Part shown: positions 7,883-15,395 of the stretch, piece after piece | Layout of the letters: every line of letters begins with the position of its first letter | Numbering within the stretch: position 1 is the first letter of the stretch | DNA from: Bacillus sp. FJAT-29814 | GTDB lineage: Bacteria > Bacillota > Bacilli > Bacillales > Cytobacillaceae | Assembly (NCBI RefSeq): GCF_001510715.1 | Contig: NZ_LMTJ01000018.1 | Coordinates: forward strand, 1-46,699 | Length of the DNA: 46,699 nt | Reading direction: 5' to 3' | Program-made: the position numbers and the translations under genes | Notes under the pieces: model-generated | The model's input: the letters and a program-made list of their open reading frames with translations, nothing else | What the model was told of the DNA's origin: nothing | Database searches by the model: none

Positions 7883-8203
7883 ATGAATCCAGAACCGCAA
7901 TATGATTACAATTTATCTCAGGAAAATAATCAGGTTGAAAATTTAGACCAAAGGATTTGGGGTATAAGGCCATTTTTCTTTAGACCCTTTATTAGACCTT
8001 TCCCCTTTAGGCCCTTTTTTAGGCCATTCCCCTTTAGACCCTTCTTTTGGGGACCATATTGGGCTAACCCATTTCTAAGCGGATTATTAGGCGGTTTATT
8101 AGGTGGCATGTTAACGGGTTTGTTATTACGACCATATGGTTTTTGGTATGCTTATGCTTATCCTTATTTTTATTATCCGTATTATCCCTATATCTTTTTT
8201 TAG
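7883..8203 (+). CDS. Phe/Arg/Pro-repeat protein with glycine-zipper and Tyr-rich tail, spore-surface-like
   Basis: The 106-aa protein has three parts. Residues 1-30 are acidic and polar. Residues 31-60 repeat FRPF units (RPFFFRPFIRPFPFRPFF). Then comes a glycine-zipper helix LSGLLGGLLGGMLTGLLL and a tail of Tyr, Phe and Pro (YAYAYPYFYYPYYPY). Such composition is common among small spore coat or crust proteins, where Tyr may be cross-linked, but no named family is recognised. The start ATG 7883 is preferred over ATG 7868 because GAAGGTG lies six bases before it. A strong terminator follows at 8244. Confidence 0.65.
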   Translation: MNPEPQYDYNLSQENNQVENLDQRIWGIRPFFFRPFIRPFPFRPFFRPFPFRPFFWGPYWANPFLSGLLGGLLGGMLTGLLLRPYGFWYAYAYPYFYYPYYPYIFF

Positions 8204-8243
8204 CATGATGTAAATGACCCAGATAATAATGATGAATAAAATT

Positions 8244-8272
8244 AAACACCGTTTGTTCCCCAAACGGTGTTT
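8244..8272 (+). terminator. Rho-independent-type hairpin
   Basis: AAACACCGTTTG (8244-8255) pairs perfectly with CAAACGGTGTTT (8261-8272) around a five-base loop, 40 bp after the FRPF-repeat gene. The T tail is short. Confidence 0.7.
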
Positions 8273-8367
8273 CTGTATCAAGGCTCGATGATGAATTTTT
8301 TAAAATTACATAAGTCTATTTTTGATGGGTATTTTAAAATTATTTGGTTATATTTCGGAGGAGTTTT

Positions 8368-8415
8368 ATGAGGAAAAAAAAGTTCGCTAAACTAATAGTG
8401 TTGTTAAGCCCTTAG
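8368..8415 (+). CDS. Very short ORF (15 aa) running into a terminator, candidate leader peptide
   Basis: A near-perfect GGAGGAG site (8357-8363) precedes ATG 8368. The frame encodes MRKKKFAKLIVLLSP, a basic head followed by a hydrophobic stretch. Its TAG stop at 8413 lies inside the left arm of a terminator hairpin. The layout resembles a leader peptide/attenuator or a tiny membrane peptide. It is too short to call from sequence alone. Confidence 0.3.
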   Translation: MRKKKFAKLIVLLSP

Positions 8416-8438
8416 ATTTAAATGATCTAAGGGTTTTT
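8409..8438 (+). terminator. Terminator hairpin overlapping the 15-codon ORF
   Basis: CCCTTAGAT (8409-8417) pairs with ATCTAAGGG (8425-8433), followed by TTTTT. The left arm contains the stop codon of the short ORF, so ribosomes finishing that ORF would cover the hairpin arm. Confidence 0.7.
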
Positions 8439-8628
8439 CGTATCCATTAAAAGGGATACATCAAATTTTTACGGCTACACCGACTAAAAAAAATTACCTA
8501 ACTTCTCACATTTAATGGAGGAAAGTGGTTCCATCTAAAGTATATTCCTCAAATGATTGGGAAATTTAGTAAAGAATGTGAGCGCTGCCCGCGAGCATTG
8601 CAATTATTTATGAAAGAGAGGAAATTTA

Positions 8629-9051
8629 TTGTTACAACTGAAGGAGTTATATTCAGATCTTCAAAACCAAACTGAAAAAGCAATAAAGGAAATTGAAAAT
8701 TCTGATCACCCGATTGCGATTTTGCTTCAAACTATTTTGAGAGAGCAACTGGAAATGATTAAAAAATTAATGCAAGAGCTTTCAAATGATGGGGCCGAAC
8801 TAAAGAACATGTCAGAATTTCTGTCTATTATTTATCATGATAATGAAATAGCCCACCCTACATTTCGAGCATGGAAAAGAGCAGTTGAATGGATGAATCT
8901 TCCGTACCTGGAATCAGCAAGAAATTTGGAGCCGTTATTCCAGGAGATAAAGACCAACCTTGAACACTCAGCTGCCGAATTGGAAAGGATTTATGGGGCT
9001 AAGCAAACAAAATATATCATTCCATCTTTTTACATATCTGCCCTTCGCTAA
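8629..9051 (+). CDS. Hypothetical helical protein, 140 aa, upstream of the oxidoreductase
   Basis: This soluble, mostly helical protein contains an N-terminal amphipathic stretch (YSDLQNQTEKAIKEIENSDH) and the segments LLQTILREQLEMIKKLMQEL and WKRAVEWMNLPYLESA. No cysteines, signal or membrane helix are seen. The start is TTG 8629 behind AGAGAGGA. It lies 48 bp upstream of the molybdopterin oxidoreductase on the same strand, so a partner, chaperone or regulator role is possible. I do not recognise a family. Confidence 0.6.
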   Translation: MLQLKELYSDLQNQTEKAIKEIENSDHPIAILLQTILREQLEMIKKLMQELSNDGAELKNMSEFLSIIYHDNEIAHPTFRAWKRAVEWMNLPYLESARNLEPLFQEIKTNLEHSAAELERIYGAKQTKYIIPSFYISALR

Positions 9052-9098
9052 CAGCATAATCTTTTTTCTCAAAACTACTATCCAAGGGAGGAAGTTCA

Positions 9099-11531
9099 AT
9101 GTCCTGGGAAACGGAAAGAACCGATATAAATGTGTACAGCCAGGGAGATATTGATAAGTGGGTGTACAGTACCTGTAATATATGCTCAATCGGCTGCGGC
9201 TGCTATATAGCCGTGAAAGATGAGAAGATAGTCGGAATCAAGGGAAACAGTGCCCACCCCATTAACAGAGGCAGACTTGGCCCCAAAGGGGAAAATCAGT
9301 GGTATGCCAATAACAGCCCTGATCGCCTGTTAACTCCCATGATCCGTGATTCTTCCGGAAAGTTGGTTCCTGCAACATGGGATGAGGCGATGAATTTAAT
9401 GGTAAAAAAAGCGACCGATTCTCTAAAACAGAGAGGGTCAAATAGCATAGCCATTTATTCAACCGGACAAGGTCTCTTAGAGGATTACTATACAATCGCA
9501 AAGATCGGCAGGGCCGGCTTGCAAACTCATTTACTAGATGCCAATACTCGGCTTTGTACAGCTACCACCGAATTCTGCTTACTACAATCGTTTGGTGCAG
9601 ATGGCAGCCCAACTTCCCTTGATGATGTAGACGAAACTGAAACGCTCATGTTGTTTGGACACAATGTAGCTGAAACGGGTACCGTGATGTTTGAACGGAT
9701 AATGAGCCGTAAGAAAAAAACAGGAAAACCGTTCATTATCACTGTTGACCCTAGAAGAACACTGACAGCAAAGGCCGCGGACATCCATCTTCAGCTTTAT
9801 CCTGGAACAAATGTGGCACTTTTAAACGGAATCCTTCATCTGATTTTAAGAAATGGCTGGATTGATCAAAACTTTATTGATCATCATACAATTGGGTTTC
9901 AAGAAATGAAGGAATCCGTAACGAATTGGACCCCGGAGAAAACGTCTGAAGTAACGGGAGTACCTATCGACTTACTCCTGCTTGTGGCAGCACAGCTGGG
10001 GAAAACTCCATCACTAATCACCACCACTCTGCAAGGAATCTATCAAAGCGCTGATGCGACAACAGCTTGTGTCGCCATCAATAATTTGCATTTGATTAGA
10101 GGGTTAATTGGCAAGCCAGGCTGCGGACCACTCCATATGGCAGGACAGCCAAGCTCATCCTCCAACCGGACAGCAGGCGGAGTGGGAACTTTTCCAGCTC
10201 AGCGGAACTCGGCCAATCCGTCACATATACAAGAGATGGCAAGGCTATGGAATGTAGATGAAGCAAAACTTCCAGTGGGACCGGAAAAGGGTATTGAGGA
10301 ACAAATTGATATGATGGAAATGGGCCAAATCGGCTTCTTTTGGAATATCGGGACCAATCCCATGGTTTCTCTTCCGAATAGACGGCGGGCTAAAGCTGCA
10401 TTTGATAAAACATTCGTTGTAGTTCAGGATCCCTTTTTAACTGAGACAGCGACCGTCGCGGATGTTGTGCTGCCAACTGCTTTATGGGGGGAAAAAGAGG
10501 GAGTTATGGAGAATACAGATCGAACGGTAAATTTATTAAGAAAAGCCGTAAACCCTCCGGAAGGAGTAAGAACTGATTTTGAAATTTTGTTAGATTTTGC
10601 AAAACGGATGGGCTTAAAGGATCGTGATGGAAATCCGTTAATTGCTTACACAACACCAGAAGAATGCTTTGAAGAGTGGAAAAATGTCTCTCGTGGCCGT
10701 CCTTGTGAAATGACCGGGATCACTTACGATAAGTTAGAACAGCATAATGGCCTTCGCTGGCCGGTAAATGAAGAGCATCCTGAAGGTACAACCAGACTAT
10801 ATACTGATTTTAAATTTCCTACAGAAACAGAATATACCCAGAGTTTTACGAAACATCCATTTACCGGACGGCCTTTAACAAAAAAAGAATATCAAAGGAA
10901 AAATCCAAATGGCCGGGCAATCCTTTATCCAATCACCTATTTGCCACCTGCTGAACAGCCAACAAAAGAGTATCCAATGTGGCTGACAACAGGACGACTT
11001 GTTTGGCATTGGCATACTAGGACAAAGACGGCTCGATCACCTCTTTTGCATGTAGCTGCTCCCCGGGGATATGCGGAAATCAATGAGGCAGATGCAAAGT
11101 TACTTTCTCTTCTTCCCGGAGAACTTATACGTATCTCGTCCCCACGTGGATGGATTGAAGTTCCTGCTAGAATTGGCAATGTGGTACAAAAAGGACTAGT
11201 ATTTGTTCCCTTTCATTTTGGCAGTTGGGAAAGACGGGAAGCCGCAAATGAGTTAACAGCGGATTTTACCGATCCACTATCCAAACAGCCAACATTTAAG
11301 CAATCAGCATGTAAAATCGAAAAGTTGCGTACCCAGCATACCGTAACTGAAAAAGATACTTTACAATCGCTGGCTAATCAATATGGCATATCCGTTGAAC
11401 ATCTACAGAAAGCCAACGCATTCATTTCACCCTACGATATTCAAATTGGAAAGATCCTTGAGATACCGGCATCAACCATTAATGTACCAATACCACCGTA
11501 TTTACCAGAGTTAAAGAATGGCTCGTTTTAA
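9099..11531 (+). CDS. Molybdopterin-dependent oxidoreductase (nitrate-reductase/formate-dehydrogenase-like) with C-terminal LysM domain
   Basis: The protein has 810 aa. An N-terminal iron-sulfur motif (CNICSIGCG, residues 27-35) precedes the Mo-bis-MGD domain. Family motifs include NSPDRLLTPMIR, TWDEAMNLM, HNVAETGTVMFERI, GKPFIITVDPRRT and VLPTALWGEKEGVMENTDRTV. The MGD-binding C-terminal domain starts near WLTTGRLVWHWHT. Residues about 745-790 form a LysM repeat (HTVTEKDTLQSLANQYGISV). The usual fourth iron-sulfur Cys is replaced by Gly in GRLGPKG. No Tat signal is present, so it should be cytoplasmic or spore-associated. The electron acceptor or substrate cannot be told. The start has a GGGAGG site. 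Confidence 0.85.
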   Translation: MSWETERTDINVYSQGDIDKWVYSTCNICSIGCGCYIAVKDEKIVGIKGNSAHPINRGRLGPKGENQWYANNSPDRLLTPMIRDSSGKLVPATWDEAMNLMVKKATDSLKQRGSNSIAIYSTGQGLLEDYYTIAKIGRAGLQTHLLDANTRLCTATTEFCLLQSFGADGSPTSLDDVDETETLMLFGHNVAETGTVMFERIMSRKKKTGKPFIITVDPRRTLTAKAADIHLQLYPGTNVALLNGILHLILRNGWIDQNFIDHHTIGFQEMKESVTNWTPEKTSEVTGVPIDLLLLVAAQLGKTPSLITTTLQGIYQSADATTACVAINNLHLIRGLIGKPGCGPLHMAGQPSSSSNRTAGGVGTFPAQRNSANPSHIQEMARLWNVDEAKLPVGPEKGIEEQIDMMEMGQIGFFWNIGTNPMVSLPNRRRAKAAFDKTFVVVQDPFLTETATVADVVLPTALWGEKEGVMENTDRTVNLLRKAVNPPEGVRTDFEILLDFAKRMGLKDRDGNPLIAYTTPEECFEEWKNVSRGRPCEMTGITYDKLEQHNGLRWPVNEEHPEGTTRLYTDFKFPTETEYTQSFTKHPFTGRPLTKKEYQRKNPNGRAILYPITYLPPAEQPTKEYPMWLTTGRLVWHWHTRTKTARSPLLHVAAPRGYAEINEADAKLLSLLPGELIRISSPRGWIEVPARIGNVVQKGLVFVPFHFGSWERREAANELTADFTDPLSKQPTFKQSACKIEKLRTQHTVTEKDTLQSLANQYGISVEHLQKANAFISPYDIQIGKILEIPASTINVPIPPYLPELKNGSF

Positions 11532-11549
11532 ACATAATTGTTCAAATAG

Positions 11550-11582
11550 GCCCTCAGTTTTAGATTACCTGAGGGCTTTTTT
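11550..11582. terminator. Terminator between convergent genes
   Basis: GCCCTCAG (11550-11557) pairs with CTGAGGGC (11569-11576), followed by six T residues. It serves the oxidoreductase gene and may also serve the cardiolipin synthase gene on the other strand. Confidence 0.8.
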
Positions 11583-11624
11583 GAAAGTGTTTTATAGTAG
11601 AAAACCTTCTTCAGATGTTGATGG

Positions 11625-13130
11625 CTATAGCAACGGAAAAAGGAGACGGGCACCCCGCTGCATTAAACGCTGTGAAGGATAGCGCTGCTTTATATCCTCC
11701 ATTTTCAAAGGGACAGAATCATTTAAATCCTGTTCAAATTGCTGTGTAAGTTCTTTTGCCACGTCTTTACTGTAAAAAAATTCACTCACTTCGTAATTTA
11801 AGCGAAAACTTCTCATATCGTAGTTTGCTGCTCCTACTTCCGCAATTTCCCCATCGATAACCATTGTCTTCGCGTGGAGCATTCCTTTGTTATATAAGTA
11901 GATATGAACCCCCGCTTCCAACAACTCCCCATAATAAGTAAAGCTTGCACGGTCTACGATTTTTTGATCGACTTCCCGGGGAACCAGCAATCTTACACGT
12001 ACTTCACGTGCCACTGCCGTCTTTAGTCCCATAATGATATCTTGATCTGGCACAAAGTAGGGTGTAGTGATATCAATGGTTTTTGTGGCTTGTGTTATTC
12101 CAATAAAGTAGGCTTCCCTAATAAAAGGCGTAGGAATCCCAGGATTACCTTCAACTGTTTGTACATAGGCTTGGTTCATTTTCTCACTGCCCGGATCTTT
12201 ATGCGCGTGTGCTTCTTGAATAGTTGCCAACTCGTTGCTCCATTCTGCCATCATGGTAAATGGTTTTGGTAAGCTGGTTGTAGCAGGGATTGGGGAACCA
12301 TCTTTTCCTGGCTTTGTTTTGCTTCTGAATACTGACTTTATTTGTTCTGGCGAAGCGATATTCCAATGGTGTTCGAAGATATTTTTCAAATCAGATGATG
12401 CTTCACCAGCTATTCTTACATGAGTATCACGCCAGAACCCTGCATTTGGCTTTAATCCCGCATATTCATCCCCAATATTAATCCCGCCGGTAAAAGCTTC
12501 CCTACCGTCGATTAGGGCGATCTTGCAATGATCTCGATTATTCAGGGCTAAAAATATCCAAGGGGGACGTAAAGGAAAAATGGTCCTGAACTCGATCCCC
12601 GCATCCATCATCCGGGAAATCTCAGTTCTGGATAATTTCCGGCTCCCCCAACCGTCCCTAATAAAGCGGATGTGCACACCGTCCATTGATCGTTCGATCA
12701 GCAGGTCCGTCATACGCCTTCCAATTTGGTCGGCTTTATATATGTAATATTCCAGGTCAATCGTTTTTTTGGCGTTCTTTATAGATTCCATAAGTCTTTC
12801 ATACGTTTTCATTCCATTTATTAGCACTTGTATTTGACCAGACCTTAATCCTCCCACGCTCATGTGGTTCAATGCTTGTGCGATTACTTTTGCTGAGTGG
12901 CTATACGAATCAGGCAATTTTTCTGATTTGTTAGAAGTAGAGGCCGGCTTTTGACCACCATTCATACGTATGGGATTAGATGTAATCAGATAGAGCCCAA
13001 AACCAATCACAGGGAATATTAAACTAATGGCTATCCAATTTAACGCGACTGCTGGTCGCCGAACCTCACGAATAGCCATAATGATCATAAAACCAGTATT
13101 TAATAAGTATAGTCCAAAAATCCATACCAA
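11625..13130 (-). CDS. cls: Cardiolipin synthase (phospholipase D family)
   Basis: The 501-aa protein joins phosphatidylglycerol units into cardiolipin at the membrane. Two N-terminal helices (residues 1-50) are followed by two PLD domains. Each has an HxKxxxxD motif, HCKIALID near residue 200 and HAKTMVID near residue 415. FTGGINIGDEYAG after the first motif is typical of Cls. The start is TTG 13130 with AAGGAAGGGG upstream. Length and motifs are complete. Cardiolipin synthase genes also occur among the cargo of spoVA2mob transposons, so its nearness to the spoVA2mob-type operon may be meaningful. Confidence 0.9.
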   Translation of the reverse strand: MVWIFGLYLLNTGFMIIMAIREVRRPAVALNWIAISLIFPVIGFGLYLITSNPIRMNGGQKPASTSNKSEKLPDSYSHSAKVIAQALNHMSVGGLRSGQIQVLINGMKTYERLMESIKNAKKTIDLEYYIYKADQIGRRMTDLLIERSMDGVHIRFIRDGWGSRKLSRTEISRMMDAGIEFRTIFPLRPPWIFLALNNRDHCKIALIDGREAFTGGINIGDEYAGLKPNAGFWRDTHVRIAGEASSDLKNIFEHHWNIASPEQIKSVFRSKTKPGKDGSPIPATTSLPKPFTMMAEWSNELATIQEAHAHKDPGSEKMNQAYVQTVEGNPGIPTPFIREAYFIGITQATKTIDITTPYFVPDQDIIMGLKTAVAREVRVRLLVPREVDQKIVDRASFTYYGELLEAGVHIYLYNKGMLHAKTMVIDGEIAEVGAANYDMRSFRLNYEVSEFFYSKDVAKELTQQFEQDLNDSVPLKMEDIKQRYPSQRLMQRGARLLFPLL

Positions 13131-13331
13131 TAGAAAAGCCCCTTCCTTTTTTCTCTTTTAAAATGTACAAATGCTAACCTGTTTATAAGTATCTTGAAAA
13201 AAAATTTAGCGGCATAAGAAAAAAGTTGTAATGGGTCGCCAGATCCGTGAGAAAATAGCAAAGTCCCACTTAAGGAATACATTATCCCCAAAAGGCTAAA
13301 AAATTTAGTAATATTAATATTCTCTATTGAG

Positions 13332-13892
13332 GTGATTATAGTAAGCACTCGCCATGAAAATGTTGAGAAAGTCCGATTGTTGGAAGACAAATTATTTGAG
13401 ATGGATGCGACGGGGTGGTTGGAGTATGAATTTTTGACATGGGAATGGTGGCTGTTGTTGTCCTTCTTCATTTCACCTTGGATTTTGTGGTTATACACAA
13501 AGAAACGAGAATGGCTAGTAGAATCCATACTGTTTGGAGTTATTGTCATGGTGATCACAATTTTATTGGACACAATAGGGTTGCAATTTTCATTTTGGGA
13601 ATATCCTATTGAATTTCTGCCCGTAATTCCAAGTGCATTTCCGTTTGATGTTTCGTTGGTACCTGTTGCCTATATGTTGCTTTTCCAATATAACCGAACA
13701 TGGAAATCATTTATTTCAGCCCAAATTGTCATGGCTTTTGTATATGCTTTTATCGGGGAACCCTTATGCAATTGGATTAACCTTGTTTGTTATATTAAAT
13801 GGAATTACATGTATTCCTTCTTATATTACATTCTTATTGGACTTGGAATTAGAGCACTTATTTTAAAATGGGTTTCTGTTTCTAAGTCGTGA
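13332..13892 (+). CDS. CBO0543-like multi-pass membrane protein
   Basis: The protein has 186 aa. A soluble N-terminal stretch of about 30 residues is followed by five or six membrane helices. The motif FPFDVSLVPVAYMLLFQY and the ending FLYYILIGLGIRALIL match the CBO0543 family of uncharacterised Firmicute membrane proteins. The start is uncertain: GTG 13332 sits inside a GAGGTGAT sequence that would itself be the ribosome binding site. The stop TGA is the first base of a terminator. A smaller relative lies at 44425-44880. The function is unknown. Confidence 0.75.
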   Translation: MIIVSTRHENVEKVRLLEDKLFEMDATGWLEYEFLTWEWWLLLSFFISPWILWLYTKKREWLVESILFGVIVMVITILLDTIGLQFSFWEYPIEFLPVIPSAFPFDVSLVPVAYMLLFQYNRTWKSFISAQIVMAFVYAFIGEPLCNWINLVCYIKWNYMYSFLYYILIGLGIRALILKWVSVSKS

Positions 13893-13918
13893 AAAAAAAG
13901 GTGCCAGGCACCTTTTTT
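13892..13918 (+). terminator. Terminator fused to the stop codon
   Basis: AAAAAAGGTGCC and GGCACCTTTTTT form an almost loopless hairpin that begins at the stop codon of the CBO0543-like gene. Confidence 0.75.
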
Positions 13919-14002
13919 CGTCATAAAATATCAGCAACTAATTTTACAATCAAAAAAAACGGGCCGAAGCAACCGAGATTTTTCGGATTTGTCGACAGAC
14001 TA

Positions 14003-14025
14003 AAGCTTACTCAAAGAGTAAGCTT
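14003..14025 (-). terminator. Hairpin at the 3' end of cwlJ
   Basis: AAGCTTACTC (14003-14012) and GAGTAAGCTT (14016-14025) form a perfect 10-bp stem that overlaps the cwlJ stop codon on the minus strand. A T run is not clear. Confidence 0.5.
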
Positions 14026-14464
14026 AACCTCTATAAACATCATCACATGTTCCAGGTTTTGGTTCATAAAAACAATGTTCTTTAAATTGACCAGAATGAG
14101 GTTGACCATACCATGTTGGAGGGCATGGAGCATGAGGATTAAAATACCAAAGAGCATATTTTGCTGGGTGTTCTCTCCAATAATCCAAATTTTTTTGTGC
14201 CAATCTTCTTTCAGAAGTTCTTGCTCTTTGATAAAATACATTCCCTTTTTGAACTGCTTCAAAGGAAAAATTTCCTCCTTGCACTTGAAAAATAACTTGG
14301 TTAACGGTTCTTAAACCTTTAAAGTCTAAACATTCTGCTACAACTCGATTCACAATTACATTTCCAACATATAACATTCCCTGTTTTCCTTCTCCTTCGG
14401 CTTCTGCTCTCATCATCCTTGCCATTAAGGCAACATCTGAACTTCGGTAATTTACTCTTGGCAT
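14024..14464 (-). CDS. cwlJ: Spore cortex-lytic cell wall hydrolase CwlJ
   Basis: The 146-aa protein consists only of the SleB/CwlJ hydrolase-2 domain, as CwlJ does. MARMMRAEAEGEGKQGMLYVGNVIVNR carries the catalytic Glu region, followed by CLDFKGLRTVNQVI and ALWYFNPHAPCPPTW. CwlJ sits in the spore coat and degrades cortex muramic-lactam peptidoglycan after Ca-dipicolinate release. It therefore functionally joins the SpoVA channel and the ger receptor genes nearby. No gerQ partner is adjacent. The start ATG 14464 has GGGGGT upstream. The upstream 37-bp tandem duplication holds CATACTA-like promoter elements. Confidence 0.92.
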   Translation of the reverse strand: MPRVNYRSSDVALMARMMRAEAEGEGKQGMLYVGNVIVNRVVAECLDFKGLRTVNQVIFQVQGGNFSFEAVQKGNVFYQRARTSERRLAQKNLDYWREHPAKYALWYFNPHAPCPPTWYGQPHSGQFKEHCFYEPKPGTCDDVYRG

Positions 14465-14481
14465 TTTTCTACCCCCAAATA

Positions 14482-14555
14482 TAGTATGAAAAAAAGCCTA
14501 CATTCATGTCATTGTTTATAGTATGAAAAAAAGCCTACATTCATGTCATTGTTCA
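14482..14555 (-). repeat. 37-bp tandem duplication upstream of cwlJ with CATACTA -10-like boxes
   Basis: Units at 14482-14518 and 14519-14555 differ at one position. On the minus strand each contains TTTTTTTCATACTA. CATACTA is the -10 form used by sporulation sigma factors (E, G, K groups). The proximal copy lies about 20 bp upstream of the cwlJ start codon and the distal one 37 bp further. The duplication may double or shift the cwlJ promoter. A -35 element could not be assigned with confidence. Confidence 0.6.
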
Positions 14556-14718
14556 TATTATTAAGAATGCTTAGTTTTTACCTTAGTTTTCCTCACATTG
14601 AATAATTCCTTCCAAAGATGTTTAGGCAAACGGACCCGATTGCGGGTATTGAAAAATTCAAAAAACTCTAAAAACAGCTTCTTAGTTTCTTACTAACTAA
14701 TCATTAATTGAACAGAGA

Positions 14719-14961
14719 TTAATCCCATATTTTAGGACGGTCGATTCCCATTGTTCTCATGTAATCTAACAATTGCCCAGTGTGAACAGATTCGTGATAA
14801 TCGATACGCAAAAACATATCCCCAAGTGTTCTTACATATCCTACGTCAGAAAGGTCGATTACTGCATTTTCTAAATCGTATATACTAATTGACCTTATGT
14901 ATTTCATAAATTCTTCAGGGTTGATTTTCATGTAACGGATACAGGAGAGAAATTCTTTCAT
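14719..14961 (-). pseudogene. C-terminal half of a DinB-like metalloprotein gene
   Basis: The frame ends in RIDYHESVHTGQLLDYMRTMGIDRPKIWD, the typical last helix of DinB/YfiT-type four-helix proteins with its metal-binding His residues. Only about 80 residues are present against around 160 in the family. Upstream the coding context changes to an ArsR fragment on the opposite strand, which overlaps it by about 30 bp. This marks a deletion junction near 14930-14960. Confidence 0.6.
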
Positions 14962-15195
14962 GATTTTGATATTGACCTTGCTGCTTTAAGAAATAAACGC
15001 CGATATTTTGCCCGAAAGTGTCTTGATTGGAGTGAAAGGCGCTACCACCTTGCAGGGTCTTTAGGAAATGCTGTGCTAATGCGGTTGTTAGATCTACGTT
15101 GGATTGAAAAGCTCCCCGAGAGGGCTATAAAGGTTACAAATACTGGTAGAGTTGGATTATATGAACCCTTAGGGATTACGACTGAGCAAGTGTAA
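14932..15195 (+). pseudogene. C-terminal fragment of an ArsR-family transcriptional regulator
   Basis: The plus-strand frame from about 14932 to the TAA at 15193-15195 reads VTDTGEKFFHDFDIDL, then RKCLDWSERRYHLAGSLG and RAIKVTNTGRVGLYE. CLDWSERRxHLAG is the hallmark of a large ArsR-type regulator subgroup. The N-terminal winged helix and start codon are missing. Confidence 0.65.
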
Positions 15196-15212
15196 AATAG
15201 GACAAATGAAGC

Positions 15213-15338
15213 GGCTGGGACAAAACCCCCTCTAGAACCAAAAGAGCCTGTGAAATTTTACGATGGGTAAATTTCACAGGCTTTTTTTTATCCGCGATCT
15301 CACGTTTTTCATTTATAGAAGCTAGTTATGTCCCAGCC
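15213..15338. repeat. MITE-like palindromic element with internal terminator
   Basis: GGCTGGGACA (15213-15222) is matched by TGTCCCAGCC (15329-15338), enclosing 106 bp. In the centre AGCCTGTGAAATTT (15245-15258) pairs with its complement (15269-15282), followed by T7. GCTGGGACA-type inverted repeats of this kind are dispersed in Bacillaceae genomes. Here it follows the ArsR fragment. Confidence 0.55.
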
Positions 15339-15340
15339 CT

Positions 15341-15385
15341 AAAAAACCTCATTTACTTATGGTAAGGTTCCACTATTAATGCTAA
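15341..15385. repeat. Dispersed repeat R1 (AACCTCATTTACTTA family)
   Basis: This copy shares AACCTCATTTACTTATG, then GGTTC and CACTAT(T/A)AATGCT, with repeats at 23942 and 27974, which both lie inside the transposon. This copy is outside it. Confidence 0.5.
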
Positions 15386-15395
15386 TCCATAACCC

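Noticed and set aside
3571..8203. spoVA2mob operon lying inside its own Tn3-type element in this window
   Set aside because: I searched by eye for the GGGTGTTTTTGCCC repeat or other long inverted repeats around the operon and found none within 1-15 kb.
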